44,365 bases of DNA from Saccharopolyspora shandongensis (GTDB lineage Bacteria; Actinomycetota; Actinomycetes; Mycobacteriales; Pseudonocardiaceae), in contig NZ_FNOK01000017.1 in the NCBI RefSeq assembly GCF_900106995.1, positions 1-44,365 on the forward strand. The letters are read 5' to 3'. This document shows positions 32,971 through 40,646 of this stretch, in pieces. A model generated the notes under the pieces. It was not told the DNA's origin. It did not search any database and was given only the letters and a program-made list of their open reading frames with translations. Each line of letters starts with the position of its first letter. The stretch's first letter is position 1. The translations under genes and the position numbers were made by a program.

Positions 32971-33254
32971 CGATTTCAATGAGGTTTTTCCAACCTCGAT
33001 TTGCGTGGCGGTGCGGGTAGCGGAACCTCAGAGGCTCCCTGGTCTGTGGGTGCCCCTCCTGATGTATGTCCAATACACGGCGGAGGGGCCGTCCTCGCCG
33101 AGGGAACCCCGAAGGGGTGGGCACCGTGAACCCGCGGCGGCGCAAGTGTCGTAGGTGGGCTATGCGCCTGCGGCGCATGCGGCACCCCATCGACGTGCAG
33201 CTTTGCGGCTCGCGGCTGCGGGCTGACCAGGTTGAGAAAGGCTCATTGAAATCG
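32971..33254. mobile_element. MITE-like element, copy B (complete)
   Basis: 284 bp bounded by 26-bp inverted ends, CGATTTCAATGAGG... at 32971-32996 and ...CTCATTGAAATCG at 33229-33254, matching at 22 of 26 positions. The interior has a small palindrome TGTAT-GTCCA-ATACA and the hairpin ATGCGCC-TGC-GGCGCAT. No transposase is encoded; open frames on both strands exist but lack ribosome sites. No target-site duplication is visible. The interior is conserved with 176-353. The right end is 49 bp from the tyrA stop codon. Confidence 0.78.
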
Positions 33255-33303
33255 CGGGAGCACGACGTCGGGAGCCTGACGTCAGGGGCCTTGCGTTGGG
33301 GTG

Positions 33304-34269
33304 TTACACCGGGATCTCCACCTCGGCGGTGGTCTCCGTGAGCGCTACTACTCGGCTGCCTCGCTCGCCGAGCTCTCGCAGGCGCTCCAGCGCCGTGTCG
33401 TTGAGCTGGACCGTTGCGCGCACTCGCTCGTTGATCGCGAGTTCGTCGAGCGTTCGGCGCGCTTCGTGGCCCGCGTCCACTGTGGATTTCAGGCCTCCGG
33501 TGGAGGCGAGGGAGCCGCGGGCCGCTCCGAGTCTGCCGAGAGCGTCGTCCACGGCGTCGAGCAGCGCGATCCGGTTGCCTTCCGTCATGGCCCGCACCAG
33601 CTCCGGCTCGCTGCCCGCGACCCGGGTGCCGTCGCGGAACGAGCCCGCCGCCAACGACAGCGCCAGCGGTCCGCCGTCGGCCCCGACCGCCGCGAGCACC
33701 GCCGCGAACACGTGCGGCAGGTGCGAGATGCGCGCGACCGCGAAGTCGTGCGAGGCCGCCGACGTCGGCACCACCTGCGCGCCGCAGTCGAGCGCGAGCC
33801 GGGCGGCCTCGGACCACGCGTCGAGAGTGGTGTCGTCCTCGATGGTCACGGCCCAGGCGGCCCCGGTGAACAGCTCGCCGGAACCCGCCGACCAGCCGGA
33901 ACTCGACACCCCGGCCATCGGGTGACCGCCGGCGTAGCGGCCGGCGGGCAGCAGGCTGCGGACCTCGGCGTCGACCGGCTCCTTGACGCTCACCACGTCG
34001 GTCAGCCAGGCGCCGGGCGCGTGCTCGGCGACCTGCCGCAGCACCGCGCGCACGGCGGTCAGCGGCGTCGCGACGACCACGAGCGCCTCCTCCTCGGCGG
34101 CGCGGCGCAGGGCCGGTTCGACGTCGAGGACCTCGAAACCCTCGGCCCGGGCGCCGGCGGCGTCGGCTTCCGAGGTCGTGGTGCCCCAAGCGGGGCGTCC
34201 GGCGGTATTGGCGGCTCGCAGCACCGAGCCGCCGATGAGTCCCAGTCCGATCACGCACACGGCACGCAT
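33304..34269 (-). CDS. tyrA: Prephenate dehydrogenase
   Basis: 321 residues from ATG 34269 (MRAVCVIGLGLIGGSVLRAA, NAD-binding GxGxxG). LTDVVSVKEPV, GGHPMAGVSSSGW and ASHDFAVARISHLPHVFAAVLA are the family substrate motifs with the catalytic His. It converts prephenate to 4-hydroxyphenylpyruvate for tyrosine synthesis. No ACT domain is recognisable, so feedback control is not evident. Divergent from the tadA pair, the same neighbourhood as in Mycobacterium. Confidence 0.93.
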   Translation of the reverse strand: MRAVCVIGLGLIGGSVLRAANTAGRPAWGTTTSEADAAGARAEGFEVLDVEPALRRAAEEEALVVVATPLTAVRAVLRQVAEHAPGAWLTDVVSVKEPVDAEVRSLLPAGRYAGGHPMAGVSSSGWSAGSGELFTGAAWAVTIEDDTTLDAWSEAARLALDCGAQVVPTSAASHDFAVARISHLPHVFAAVLAAVGADGGPLALSLAAGSFRDGTRVAGSEPELVRAMTEGNRIALLDAVDDALGRLGAARGSLASTGGLKSTVDAGHEARRTLDELAINERVRATVQLNDTALERLRELGERGSRVVALTETTAEVEIPV

Positions 34270-34391
34270 CGGTCCATCCTGCCCGAACTCTCCGTCGGTC
34301 ACGTACCCGGTTGAGCGTGAATCAGTGCCCGGAAGGTTACGAGCGCGCAATAGTGCTTTCGGGTGGCGTTAGTACGCTCTACGGTGTCCTC

Positions 34392-34880
34392 ATGACGGTG
34401 CAGGAGCCGGTCGCTGGCTTCGCCGTCGCCGTGGTGCGGGAGGACGGGCGATGGCGGTGCAGCACGATGGACCAAACGGTGCTGGCCGGCCTCGACGCCT
34501 CGATCACGGCGTTGCGCGAGCTGCGCTCCACCGGCGCGGTGTTCGGTATGTGCAATGTGGACGACGAGTTCTTCGTGCTGATCAGGCCGGTGCCCGGCGG
34601 CGTTGATCTGCTGCTGTCGGATGCGGCCGCGGCACTCGACTACGACATCGCGGCGGACGTCCTCGACCTGTTGCGCATCGACCCGCCCGATGAGGACGAC
34701 GAAGAGGTCTGGCCGGAGGGCAACCTCGCGATCCTCTCCGATCTCGGGCTGCCCGAGGGCGAGCTGCTGGTGATCATCGAAGAGGTCGACCTCTACCCGG
34801 ACGAGCAGCTGGAGATGATCGCCCAGCGCTGCGGCTTCGGGGACGACTTCGCGAAGGTGCTGGAGAAGCTGGAGCAGTGA
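34392..34880 (+). CDS. tRNA adenosine deaminase-associated protein
   Basis: 162 residues from ATG 34392. FAVAVVREDGRWRCSTM, ALRELRSTGAVFGMCNVDDEFFVLIRP and a strongly acidic centre (DPPDEDDEEVWPEG) match the actinobacterial family always found beside tadA (TIGR03941). Its end overlaps the tadA GTG start by four bases (GTGA), so it is co-translated. Its job is unknown; a partner or chaperone role for TadA is inferred. Confidence 0.9.
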   Translation: MTVQEPVAGFAVAVVREDGRWRCSTMDQTVLAGLDASITALRELRSTGAVFGMCNVDDEFFVLIRPVPGGVDLLLSDAAAALDYDIAADVLDLLRIDPPDEDDEEVWPEGNLAILSDLGLPEGELLVIIEEVDLYPDEQLEMIAQRCGFGDDFAKVLEKLEQ

Positions 34881-35353
34881 GCACATCCGGTGTCCGCGCC
34901 GGCGACGCCGAGCTGGTGCGGGACGCGCTGCGGGTCGCCGCCGAAGCACCATCCACAGGGGACGTTCCGATCGGCGCGGTCGTGGTCGACCAGGCCGGGC
35001 GGGTCCTCGCGAGGGCGCACAACCAGCGCGAGGCGCTGCAAGACCCCACGGCGCACGCGGAGATCCTCGCGTTGCGCGCCGCTGCCGCCGTGCACGGCGA
35101 CGGCTGGCGGCTGGAGGGCTGCACGCTGGCGGTCACCGTGGAGCCGTGCACGATGTGCGCGGGCGCATTGGTGCTGGCCAGGGTGGCCAGAGTGGTGTTC
35201 GGCGTGTGGGAACCGCGGACCGGCGCGGTGGGCTCGCTGTGGGACGTGGTGCGGGATCGCCGGCTCAACCACCGGCCGGAAGTCGTCGGCGGCGTGCTGG
35301 CCGACGAGTGCGCCGCGGTGCTGGAGGAGTTCTTCGCCGGGCACCGCGAGTAG
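34877..35353 (+). CDS. tadA: tRNA-specific adenosine deaminase
   Basis: 158 residues from GTG 34877. The zinc site is HAEILALR and PCTMCAGALVLAR, with the proton-shuttle Glu in HAE. It deaminates A34 to inosine in tRNA-Arg(ACG), and that tRNA gene is in the window at 14747. Confidence 0.95.
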   Translation: MSTSGVRAGDAELVRDALRVAAEAPSTGDVPIGAVVVDQAGRVLARAHNQREALQDPTAHAEILALRAAAAVHGDGWRLEGCTLAVTVEPCTMCAGALVLARVARVVFGVWEPRTGAVGSLWDVVRDRRLNHRPEVVGGVLADECAAVLEEFFAGHRE

Positions 35354-35489
35354 CGTCAAGGTGTTGCAGATTTCGTCATATTCCACCGGTTTGGGGGGCC
35401 TGTCTTCGCCTCGATCACCCTTGCGGACTGTGACGATTGGTCGGTCCGCCTTCAACTAGGGCGAACTGATCGCGTTGCAGAGGGGTGAC

Positions 35490-36050
35490 GTGGAGCCGAA
35501 TGACGCAGTTCTGGCCGCGCGCATCGCGAACGGGGACACCGGTGCCTTCGAGCTGGTCGTGCGCCGGTACTCGGACGGGATACTCGGGATGTCGCTGCGG
35601 ATGCTCGGAGACCGGGCCGAGGCCGAGGACGTGGTGCAAGACGTGTTCATGACGGCGTGGCGGCGGGCCGGTGAGCTCCTCGAGCCCGCCGCGCTGCGGA
35701 CCTGGTTGTTCCAGATCGCGCGCCGACATTGCCTGATCGTGCTGCGCCGCAGACGGATACGCCGCACTGATCCCGTCGATGCGCTACCAGAGCACCGAGC
35801 CGCCGTGGGAGCCGCCACGGTGATCGCCGACCCGCAGCGAGCCGCGGAAGCGGGAGCGGGCGTGCTGGCGCTGCGGCACGCGCTCGCGGGCCTGCCGACC
35901 AAGCAGCGCGATGTCTGGGTCCTCGCGGAGGTCGACGGGCTGTCCTACTGCGAGATCGGCCAGCGTGTCGGCGCTGGTGAGCAGGCCGTTCGCGGCCGGC
36001 TGTCACGGGCCCGGGCCAGCCTCGCCGACAGGATGCGGGCCTGGCGGTGA
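35490..36050 (+). CDS. ECF-type RNA polymerase sigma factor
   Basis: 186 residues from GTG 35490 with AGAGGGG upstream. Region 2: DTGAFELVVRRYSDGILGMSLRMLGDRAEAEDVVQDVFMTAWRRA; region 4: LPTKQRDVWVLAEVDGLSYCEIGQRVGAGEQAVRGRLSRARASL. No anti-sigma gene follows; the next feature is a tRNA. It directs transcription of an unknown regulon, with control perhaps by expression level. Confidence 0.93.
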   Translation: MEPNDAVLAARIANGDTGAFELVVRRYSDGILGMSLRMLGDRAEAEDVVQDVFMTAWRRAGELLEPAALRTWLFQIARRHCLIVLRRRRIRRTDPVDALPEHRAAVGAATVIADPQRAAEAGAGVLALRHALAGLPTKQRDVWVLAEVDGLSYCEIGQRVGAGEQAVRGRLSRARASLADRMRAWR

Positions 36051-36094
36051 CCCCCTGTGCCGGGTCGGATCGGGGGACCGGTAGCCTAGTCGGC

Positions 36095-36180
36095 GGTAGC
36101 GTGTCCGAGCGGCCGAAGGAGCACGCCTCGAAAGCGTGTGAGGTTAACAGCCTCCGTGGGTTCGAATCCCACCGCTACCG
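36095..36180 (+). tRNA. tRNA-Ser (anticodon CGA)
   Basis: Acceptor arms GGTAGCG and CGCTACC, discriminator G, anticodon loop CTCGAAA, long variable arm. TAGCCT at about 36082 is a possible -10 box. Confidence 0.97.
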
Positions 36181-36184
36181 CTCG

Positions 36185-36224
36185 ACGAAGGGCCGGTCCT
36201 GATGGACCGGCCCTTCGTCTTTGT
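36185..36224 (+). terminator. Terminator of tRNA-Ser(CGA)
   Basis: ACGAAGGGCCGGTCC (36185-36199) pairs with GGACCGGCCCTTCGT (36204-36218), a 15-bp perfect stem with loop TGAT, followed by CTTTG. Confidence 0.88.
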
Positions 36225-36650
36225 TCGGGAGCTGAGCCAGCCGGCGACTTCGGCGGCGACGACGCCAGGGGGCTGTGCGGCATCGGCCGTTTCGCGACTT
36301 CAGGGTCGACATCGTCTTCCGATCGACGTCTGAGGCATCCGACATAGTCGGTGAGCACTCACTAACCAGCAAGTTGGTGATCACCCACCAAGGTGTCAAG
36401 ATCGAGCCCGGACCTGCACGGATGGCATGCCGTGGCGGGCGAGGAGAGCCCGATTGGCGGTTTCAGACGAAGATCGCGTACGCCCGCTCGACTGCGCGGT
36501 TGACGCGGGCCCGCAGCCGCGTGGCGGTCCTGCCGGAGGACCGGATCTTCGAGCCGTCCGGCGTCGCTTTGTTCATGTGATCGTGTGTCGCTCTTCGCTT
36601 CGGGCGGGTAGCTTCTCGTCGATCATGTCGCTTGGCGAGGGGAAGCCGAA
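36225..36650. other. 426-bp intergenic region, no secure gene
   Basis: Holds a series of short GGTGA/TCACC words around 36350-36395 and a possible 37-codon minus-strand frame (36463-36576, starting MNKATPDGS) without clear ribosome site. Neither is convincing. The end contains the ribosome site of the nuclease gene. Confidence 0.45.
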
Positions 36651-38438
36651 GTGCGCGTCACGTCACTGCTTGCCGCCACCGGGGTGCTGCTGTCCATCGC
36701 ACCCGCGGCGACCGCGGTAGCTCAGCAGCAGGCCCGGATCCACGACATCCAAGGCGCCACGCGGGTTTCGCCGCTGGTGGGCCGGCAGGTTACCGGGGTG
36801 CCGGGCGTCGTCACCGGGGTGCGCGGCTTCGGCCAGGCCCGCGGTTTCTGGTTCCAGGACACCGAGCCCGACGCGGACCCGCGCACCAGCGAGGGGCTGT
36901 TCGTGTTCACCGGCAACCAGACGCCGCAGGTCGCGGTCGGCGACGCGGTCGCGGTCGACGGGCGGGTCGTGGAGTACTACCCGGTGGCCTCGGGCGAGAC
37001 GCCGGAGACCACGCCGAACCAGTCGGTCACCGAGCTCACCGGTGCGACCTGGCAGATCACCGGCAAGGGGAGCTTCCCGGCCGAGGCGGTCGGGCCGGAG
37101 ACGGTCCCGGCGGAGTTCGCGCCGCAGGACGCCAACATCGACAAGCTCGACCTGGAGCCGCAGCGCTACGCGCTGGACTACTACGAGTCGCGCGAGGGCA
37201 TGGTGCTGCGCGTGGACGACGCGCGCGTGGTCGGCCCGACCGACGCGTACCGCGCGCTGTGGATCACCAGCAAGCCCGAGCAGAACGCGAACGGCCGCGG
37301 CGGCACCACCTACACCGGCTACGACGAAGCGAACGCGGGCCGGCTCAAGGTCGAATCCCTCGCGGACGCGCCGTTCCCCGCCGCGAACGTCGGCGACCGG
37401 CTGCGCGGTGGCACCGAAGGGCCGCTGGACTACAGCCGGTTCGGCGGATACGTGCTGGAGGCCGCGCGGCTGGGCGAGCACGTGCCGGGCGGCCTGCAGC
37501 CGGAGACGACGCGGCCGCAGGGCCGCGGCGAGCTCGCGGTCGCCACGTACAACGTCGAGAACCTCGCCGCGGGCAGCGATCCGGCCAAGTTCGCCCGGCT
37601 CGCCGAAGGCGTCGTCGACGGGCTCGCGGCGCCGGACATCGTTGCGCTGGAAGAGGTCCAGGACAACTCCGGGCCGACCGACGACGGCGTGGTGGCCGCT
37701 GACGAGACGCTGCGGGCGTTCACCGACGCGATCGAGGCGGCGGGCGGGCCGCGCTACCAGTGGCGGCAGATCGACCCGCAGAACAACGCCGACGGCGGCC
37801 AGCCCGGCGGCAACATCCGGGTCGCCTTCCTGTACAACCCGGCTCGGGTGTCCTTTGTGGACCGCCCGGGTGGCGACGCGACGACGCCGGTGCACCCGGT
37901 GGAGAACGGCTCGCGGCTCGCGCTGAGCGCCTCGCCGGGGCGCATCGCCCCGGCCGACGAGGCGTGGCGGGACAGCCGGAAGCCGCTGGTGGGCGAGTTC
38001 CTGTTCCGCGGTCGGCAGGTGTTCGTGGTGGCCGACCACTTCGCCTCCAAGGGCGGCGACCAGCCGCTGCACGGCCGGTTCCAGCCGCCGGCGCGGGTCT
38101 CGGAGGAGCAGCGGGTGAAGCAGGCGCAGGCGGTGCGCGGCTTCGTCGACGAGGTGCGGGCGATCGACGACGAGGCCCGGATCGTGGTGCTCGGCGACCT
38201 CAACGACTACGGCTTCTCCCCGGCCCTGGCGCCGCTGACCGGGGCGCTGGTGCCGCTGGCCGACTCACTGCCGCCGGCCGAGCGCTACAGCTACGTCTAC
38301 GAGGGCAACTCCCAGCAGCTGGACCACATCCTGGTGAGCCCGGCGATCACGGCGGAGTACGACGTGGTCCACATCAACGCCGAGTTCGCCGACCAGGCCA
38401 GCGACCACGACCCCCAGGTGGCCCGCCTGCGGTTCTGA
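36651..38438 (+). CDS. Secreted endonuclease/exonuclease/phosphatase family nuclease
   Basis: 595 residues from GTG 36651 (GGCGAGGGGAAG upstream). A signal peptide (MRVTSLLAATGVLLSIAPAA, cut near TAVAQQ) precedes an OB-like domain (residues 30-290), then an EEP catalytic domain: ATYNVENL, LEEVQD (metal Glu), DLNDYGF, DHILVS and SDHDPQV. This is the layout of ExeM-type extracellular DNases of Gram-positive and Gram-negative bacteria. It likely degrades DNA outside the cell for phosphate or nucleosides. No sorting signal. Confidence 0.92.
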   Translation: MRVTSLLAATGVLLSIAPAATAVAQQQARIHDIQGATRVSPLVGRQVTGVPGVVTGVRGFGQARGFWFQDTEPDADPRTSEGLFVFTGNQTPQVAVGDAVAVDGRVVEYYPVASGETPETTPNQSVTELTGATWQITGKGSFPAEAVGPETVPAEFAPQDANIDKLDLEPQRYALDYYESREGMVLRVDDARVVGPTDAYRALWITSKPEQNANGRGGTTYTGYDEANAGRLKVESLADAPFPAANVGDRLRGGTEGPLDYSRFGGYVLEAARLGEHVPGGLQPETTRPQGRGELAVATYNVENLAAGSDPAKFARLAEGVVDGLAAPDIVALEEVQDNSGPTDDGVVAADETLRAFTDAIEAAGGPRYQWRQIDPQNNADGGQPGGNIRVAFLYNPARVSFVDRPGGDATTPVHPVENGSRLALSASPGRIAPADEAWRDSRKPLVGEFLFRGRQVFVVADHFASKGGDQPLHGRFQPPARVSEEQRVKQAQAVRGFVDEVRAIDDEARIVVLGDLNDYGFSPALAPLTGALVPLADSLPPAERYSYVYEGNSQQLDHILVSPAITAEYDVVHINAEFADQASDHDPQVARLRF

Positions 38439-38455
38439 GCGTCCGGCGGCCCGTG

Positions 38456-38489
38456 AGCGCTTTGTGCTGCCATAGCAACACAAAGCGCT
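38456..38489. terminator. Hairpin with ATAGCA core
   Basis: AGCGCTTTGTG (38456-38466) pairs perfectly with CACAAAGCGCT (38479-38489); loop contains GCCATAGCA. Between convergent genes. Close relative of the hairpin at 5813-5858. Confidence 0.7.
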
Positions 38490-38603
38490 TATGAGCTGTT
38501 CGGGCATACGTGTGCCGGGGATCCCACAGCGAGAAGGCGACAGCAACTCCCGCAGGGGGGCCGCTACCTGCACCGCCATGCAAAACGAGCCCGGAAATAC
38601 GCT

Positions 38604-39971
38604 TCAGGGCCGGACGTTCTGGTTCAGGTGGAAGAGGTTCTCCGGGTCGTACGCCCGCTTCACCTGGACCAGCCGGCCGTAGTTGCCGCGGTAGTTCGCC
38701 TTGATCCGGCCTTGGTCGTCGCCGGCCATGAAGTTGACGTACCCGCCTTCCTCGGAGTGCGGCGCGGTCGCGGCGTAGTAGTCGCGCACCCAGGCGATGT
38801 TGGCGGCGTTGTCGGCCGGATCGGGCCACATCCCGGCGATCACCGTCGCGAAGTTCGCGTCCCGGTAGGCGAACGCCGTGGCATCCGGCGCGACCCGGTG
38901 GCAGGCGCCGTTGATCGGGTAGATGTGCACGGTCGAGTTCACCACCGGCACCCGCGGGCCGTGCTCGACGTGCGCGGCGATCATCTCGTCGGTCAGCTCG
39001 ACGACAAAGTTGGCCTTCCAGTAGTGCTGGAGCCCCGGCGGGACGAGGACGTCGAAAGTCCCGTTGAGCAGCGGATAGGGCATCGGACCCAGATGCTCGG
39101 CGACGATCGGGGCGATGTCGCGCAGCGGCCGGACGGCGTCCGGTCCGGCATCGATGGGCCCGGCCCAGCACGCGACGATCGCGATCAGCGCGTCGCCGTG
39201 CCGGTCCTGCGGGATGAAGGGCAGCGGCGGGGCGATCTGGAAAGCGGGGAACATGCTGAGCCGCTCCGGGGCGTCGGCGATGATCTCGCGGTAGGCCCGC
39301 AGCACGTTCGGGATCTGGTCCAGCTCGAAGAAGATCAGGCCGCCGTAGATGTCGCGCACCGGGGTGAGCCGAAACTCGAACGACGTCACCACGCCGAAGT
39401 TGCCGCCCCCGCCGCGCAGCGCCCAGAACAGGTCGGCGTGCCGGTGCTCGTCGGCCACGACCAGCTCGCCGCCGGCGGTGACGACGTCGGCGGAGATCAG
39501 GTTGTCGCAGGTCAAACCCTGACCGCGGGCGAGGTGCCCGATGCCGCCGCCGAGCGTGAGCCCGCCGACGCCGGTGCTGGAGATGATGCCGCCGGTGGTG
39601 GCGAGCCCGAACGCGTGCGTCGCGGCGTCGACGTCGCCCCAGGTCGCGCCGCCCTCGGCCCGCACGGTCCGCGAACCCGGAACGACGCGCACGCCGCGCA
39701 TCGGCGCCAGGTCGATCACGACCCCGTCGTCGCAGGTCCCGAAGCCAGGCACGCTGTGCCCACCGCCGCGCACGGCGAGGTCGAGCCCGTTCTCCCGCGC
39801 GTAGCCGACGGCGGCGGCGACGTCTCCGGCGTTGCGGCACTGCACAACGACTTGCGGGCGGCGGTCGATCATGGCGTTGTACACGCGGCGGGCCTGGTCG
39901 AACCCGGCATCGTCCCGGTCGATCACGGCCCCGCGAACCTGCTCCCGCAACTGCGCGACGGTAATCCCCAC
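38604..39971 (-). CDS. FAD-linked oxidoreductase, berberine-bridge-enzyme-like
   Basis: 455 residues from GTG 39971 (VGITVAQLREQV); reading further upstream would run into the tRNA fragment. AVRGGGHSVPGFG has the His for covalent FAD, and LARGQGLTCDNLISADVVTAGG the Cys for the second bond, so bicovalent flavin is likely. WALRGGGGNFGVVTSFEF completes the FAD_binding_4 domain. The C-terminal NYGRLVQVKRAYDPENLFHLNQ is the BBE tail. Such enzymes oxidise sugars, alkaloid or aromatic substrates, often in secondary metabolism. No signal peptide. Confidence 0.93.
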   Translation of the reverse strand: MGITVAQLREQVRGAVIDRDDAGFDQARRVYNAMIDRRPQVVVQCRNAGDVAAAVGYARENGLDLAVRGGGHSVPGFGTCDDGVVIDLAPMRGVRVVPGSRTVRAEGGATWGDVDAATHAFGLATTGGIISSTGVGGLTLGGGIGHLARGQGLTCDNLISADVVTAGGELVVADEHRHADLFWALRGGGGNFGVVTSFEFRLTPVRDIYGGLIFFELDQIPNVLRAYREIIADAPERLSMFPAFQIAPPLPFIPQDRHGDALIAIVACWAGPIDAGPDAVRPLRDIAPIVAEHLGPMPYPLLNGTFDVLVPPGLQHYWKANFVVELTDEMIAAHVEHGPRVPVVNSTVHIYPINGACHRVAPDATAFAYRDANFATVIAGMWPDPADNAANIAWVRDYYAATAPHSEEGGYVNFMAGDDQGRIKANYRGNYGRLVQVKRAYDPENLFHLNQNVRP

Positions 39972-40034
39972 AACCGCAACGGTGCGGCGAACCCGCGCCA
40001 ACGGACAGGGACGTACGGCCTGCGAGAACGCGAA

Positions 40035-40068
40035 AGAGCCCTGGCCGCGAATCCGCGGCCAGGGCTCT
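40035..40068 (-). terminator. Terminator once belonging to tRNA-Ser(GGA)
   Basis: AGAGCCCTGGCCGCG and its complement, loop AATC: a 15-bp perfect stem. It lies 6 bp beyond the tRNA 3' fragment and was the terminator of the tRNA before integration. Confidence 0.82.
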
Positions 40069-40074
40069 GACCAG

Positions 40075-40128
40075 CGGAGGATACGGGATTCGAACCCGTG
40101 AGGGCTATTAACCCAACACGATTTCCAA
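40075..40128 (-). repeat. att site: 3' part of a tRNA-Ser(GGA) gene
   Basis: On the minus strand this reads from TTGGAAATC (anticodon loop) through a class II variable arm and T-arm ACGGGTTCGAATCCCGT to the acceptor half ATCCTCC plus G. The 5' half of the tRNA (which should start GGAGGAT) is absent: the bases beyond 40128 do not pair. This is the displaced 3' end left when an element integrates into a tRNA gene. The intact tRNA-Ser(GGA) should be at the other end of the element, right of the window. Confidence 0.83.
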
Positions 40129-40328
40129 TTCCGATGGCGCAGGTCAACACGGGTACCCAGCCGTACATCCGCGCTGGTCAGTGCCATTGCTGGAACAGTG
40201 GGGGGTGGTTGGTACGGGGGTGAACTGAGACGGAAACTGAGCCGATCACGGGAACGGCTGAGAGCGCGTGGACGCGCCGACGTGGCCCCCGTCTATGGCC
40301 CCTGCCGGTTCATGGCGTCTACGGCGAA

Positions 40329-40356
40329 CTCAGCGCCTCATGAGAGGCACGCTGAG
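40329..40356. repeat. Inverted repeat near the AICE end
   Basis: CTCAGCG-CCTC-ATGA-GAGG-CA-CGCTGAG: two nested stems with a 2-base bulge. Possible site for a recombination or transfer protein. Confidence 0.5.
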
Positions 40357-40434
40357 GCCCGCCGCTCGGCGATGGCTTCCGAGTCGGTTCGCTGGCTGAT
40401 CGACGGCCTGCGGGCCACTGAACCGCACCGCTGT

Positions 40435-40478
40435 AGCCCTCTAGGTCTAGAGGTGCCTGCCTCTAGACCTAGAGGGCT
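40435..40478. repeat. 19-bp perfect inverted repeat cluster
   Basis: AGCCCTCTAGGTCTAGAGG (40435-40453) and its exact complement (40460-40478) flank TGCCTG. Each arm is itself nearly palindromic, and the word CCTAGAGGGC returns at about 40518-40527. Such a multi-palindrome in the gene-free end of an element suggests a protein-binding locus: integrase arm sites, transfer locus (clt) or operator. Confidence 0.75.
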
Positions 40479-40646
40479 CCCTAGACGCCCATCCTGGCCG
40501 TGACCAGCAACCTAGCGCCTAGAGGGCACGTCACGCCGAACCCCGGTTCGTCCGCCGGCGGGGGTATCACGGTGTCCCGCGAGCTGCCCCACTGTTCCAG
40601 CCTTCGGGTACTGACCGATTCACGTCAGCATGGGAGGATCAGCATT

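Noticed and set aside
33062..33341. Small proteins encoded in the MITE-like repeat on either strand
   Set aside because: No ribosome sites, Arg-rich composition, frames not kept by the 15-bp length difference plus flanks; DNA or RNA structure explains the conservation better.
36463..36576. 37-codon minus-strand frame between tRNA-Ser(CGA) and the nuclease gene
   Set aside because: No clear ribosome site and no recognisable family.
40075..40128. Complete tRNA-Ser(GGA)
   Set aside because: No acceptor 5' strand, D-arm or anticodon 5' stem beyond 40128.
39972..40187. N-terminal extension of the flavoenzyme to 40187
   Set aside because: It runs through the tRNA-Ser fragment and the terminator, so it is not coding.
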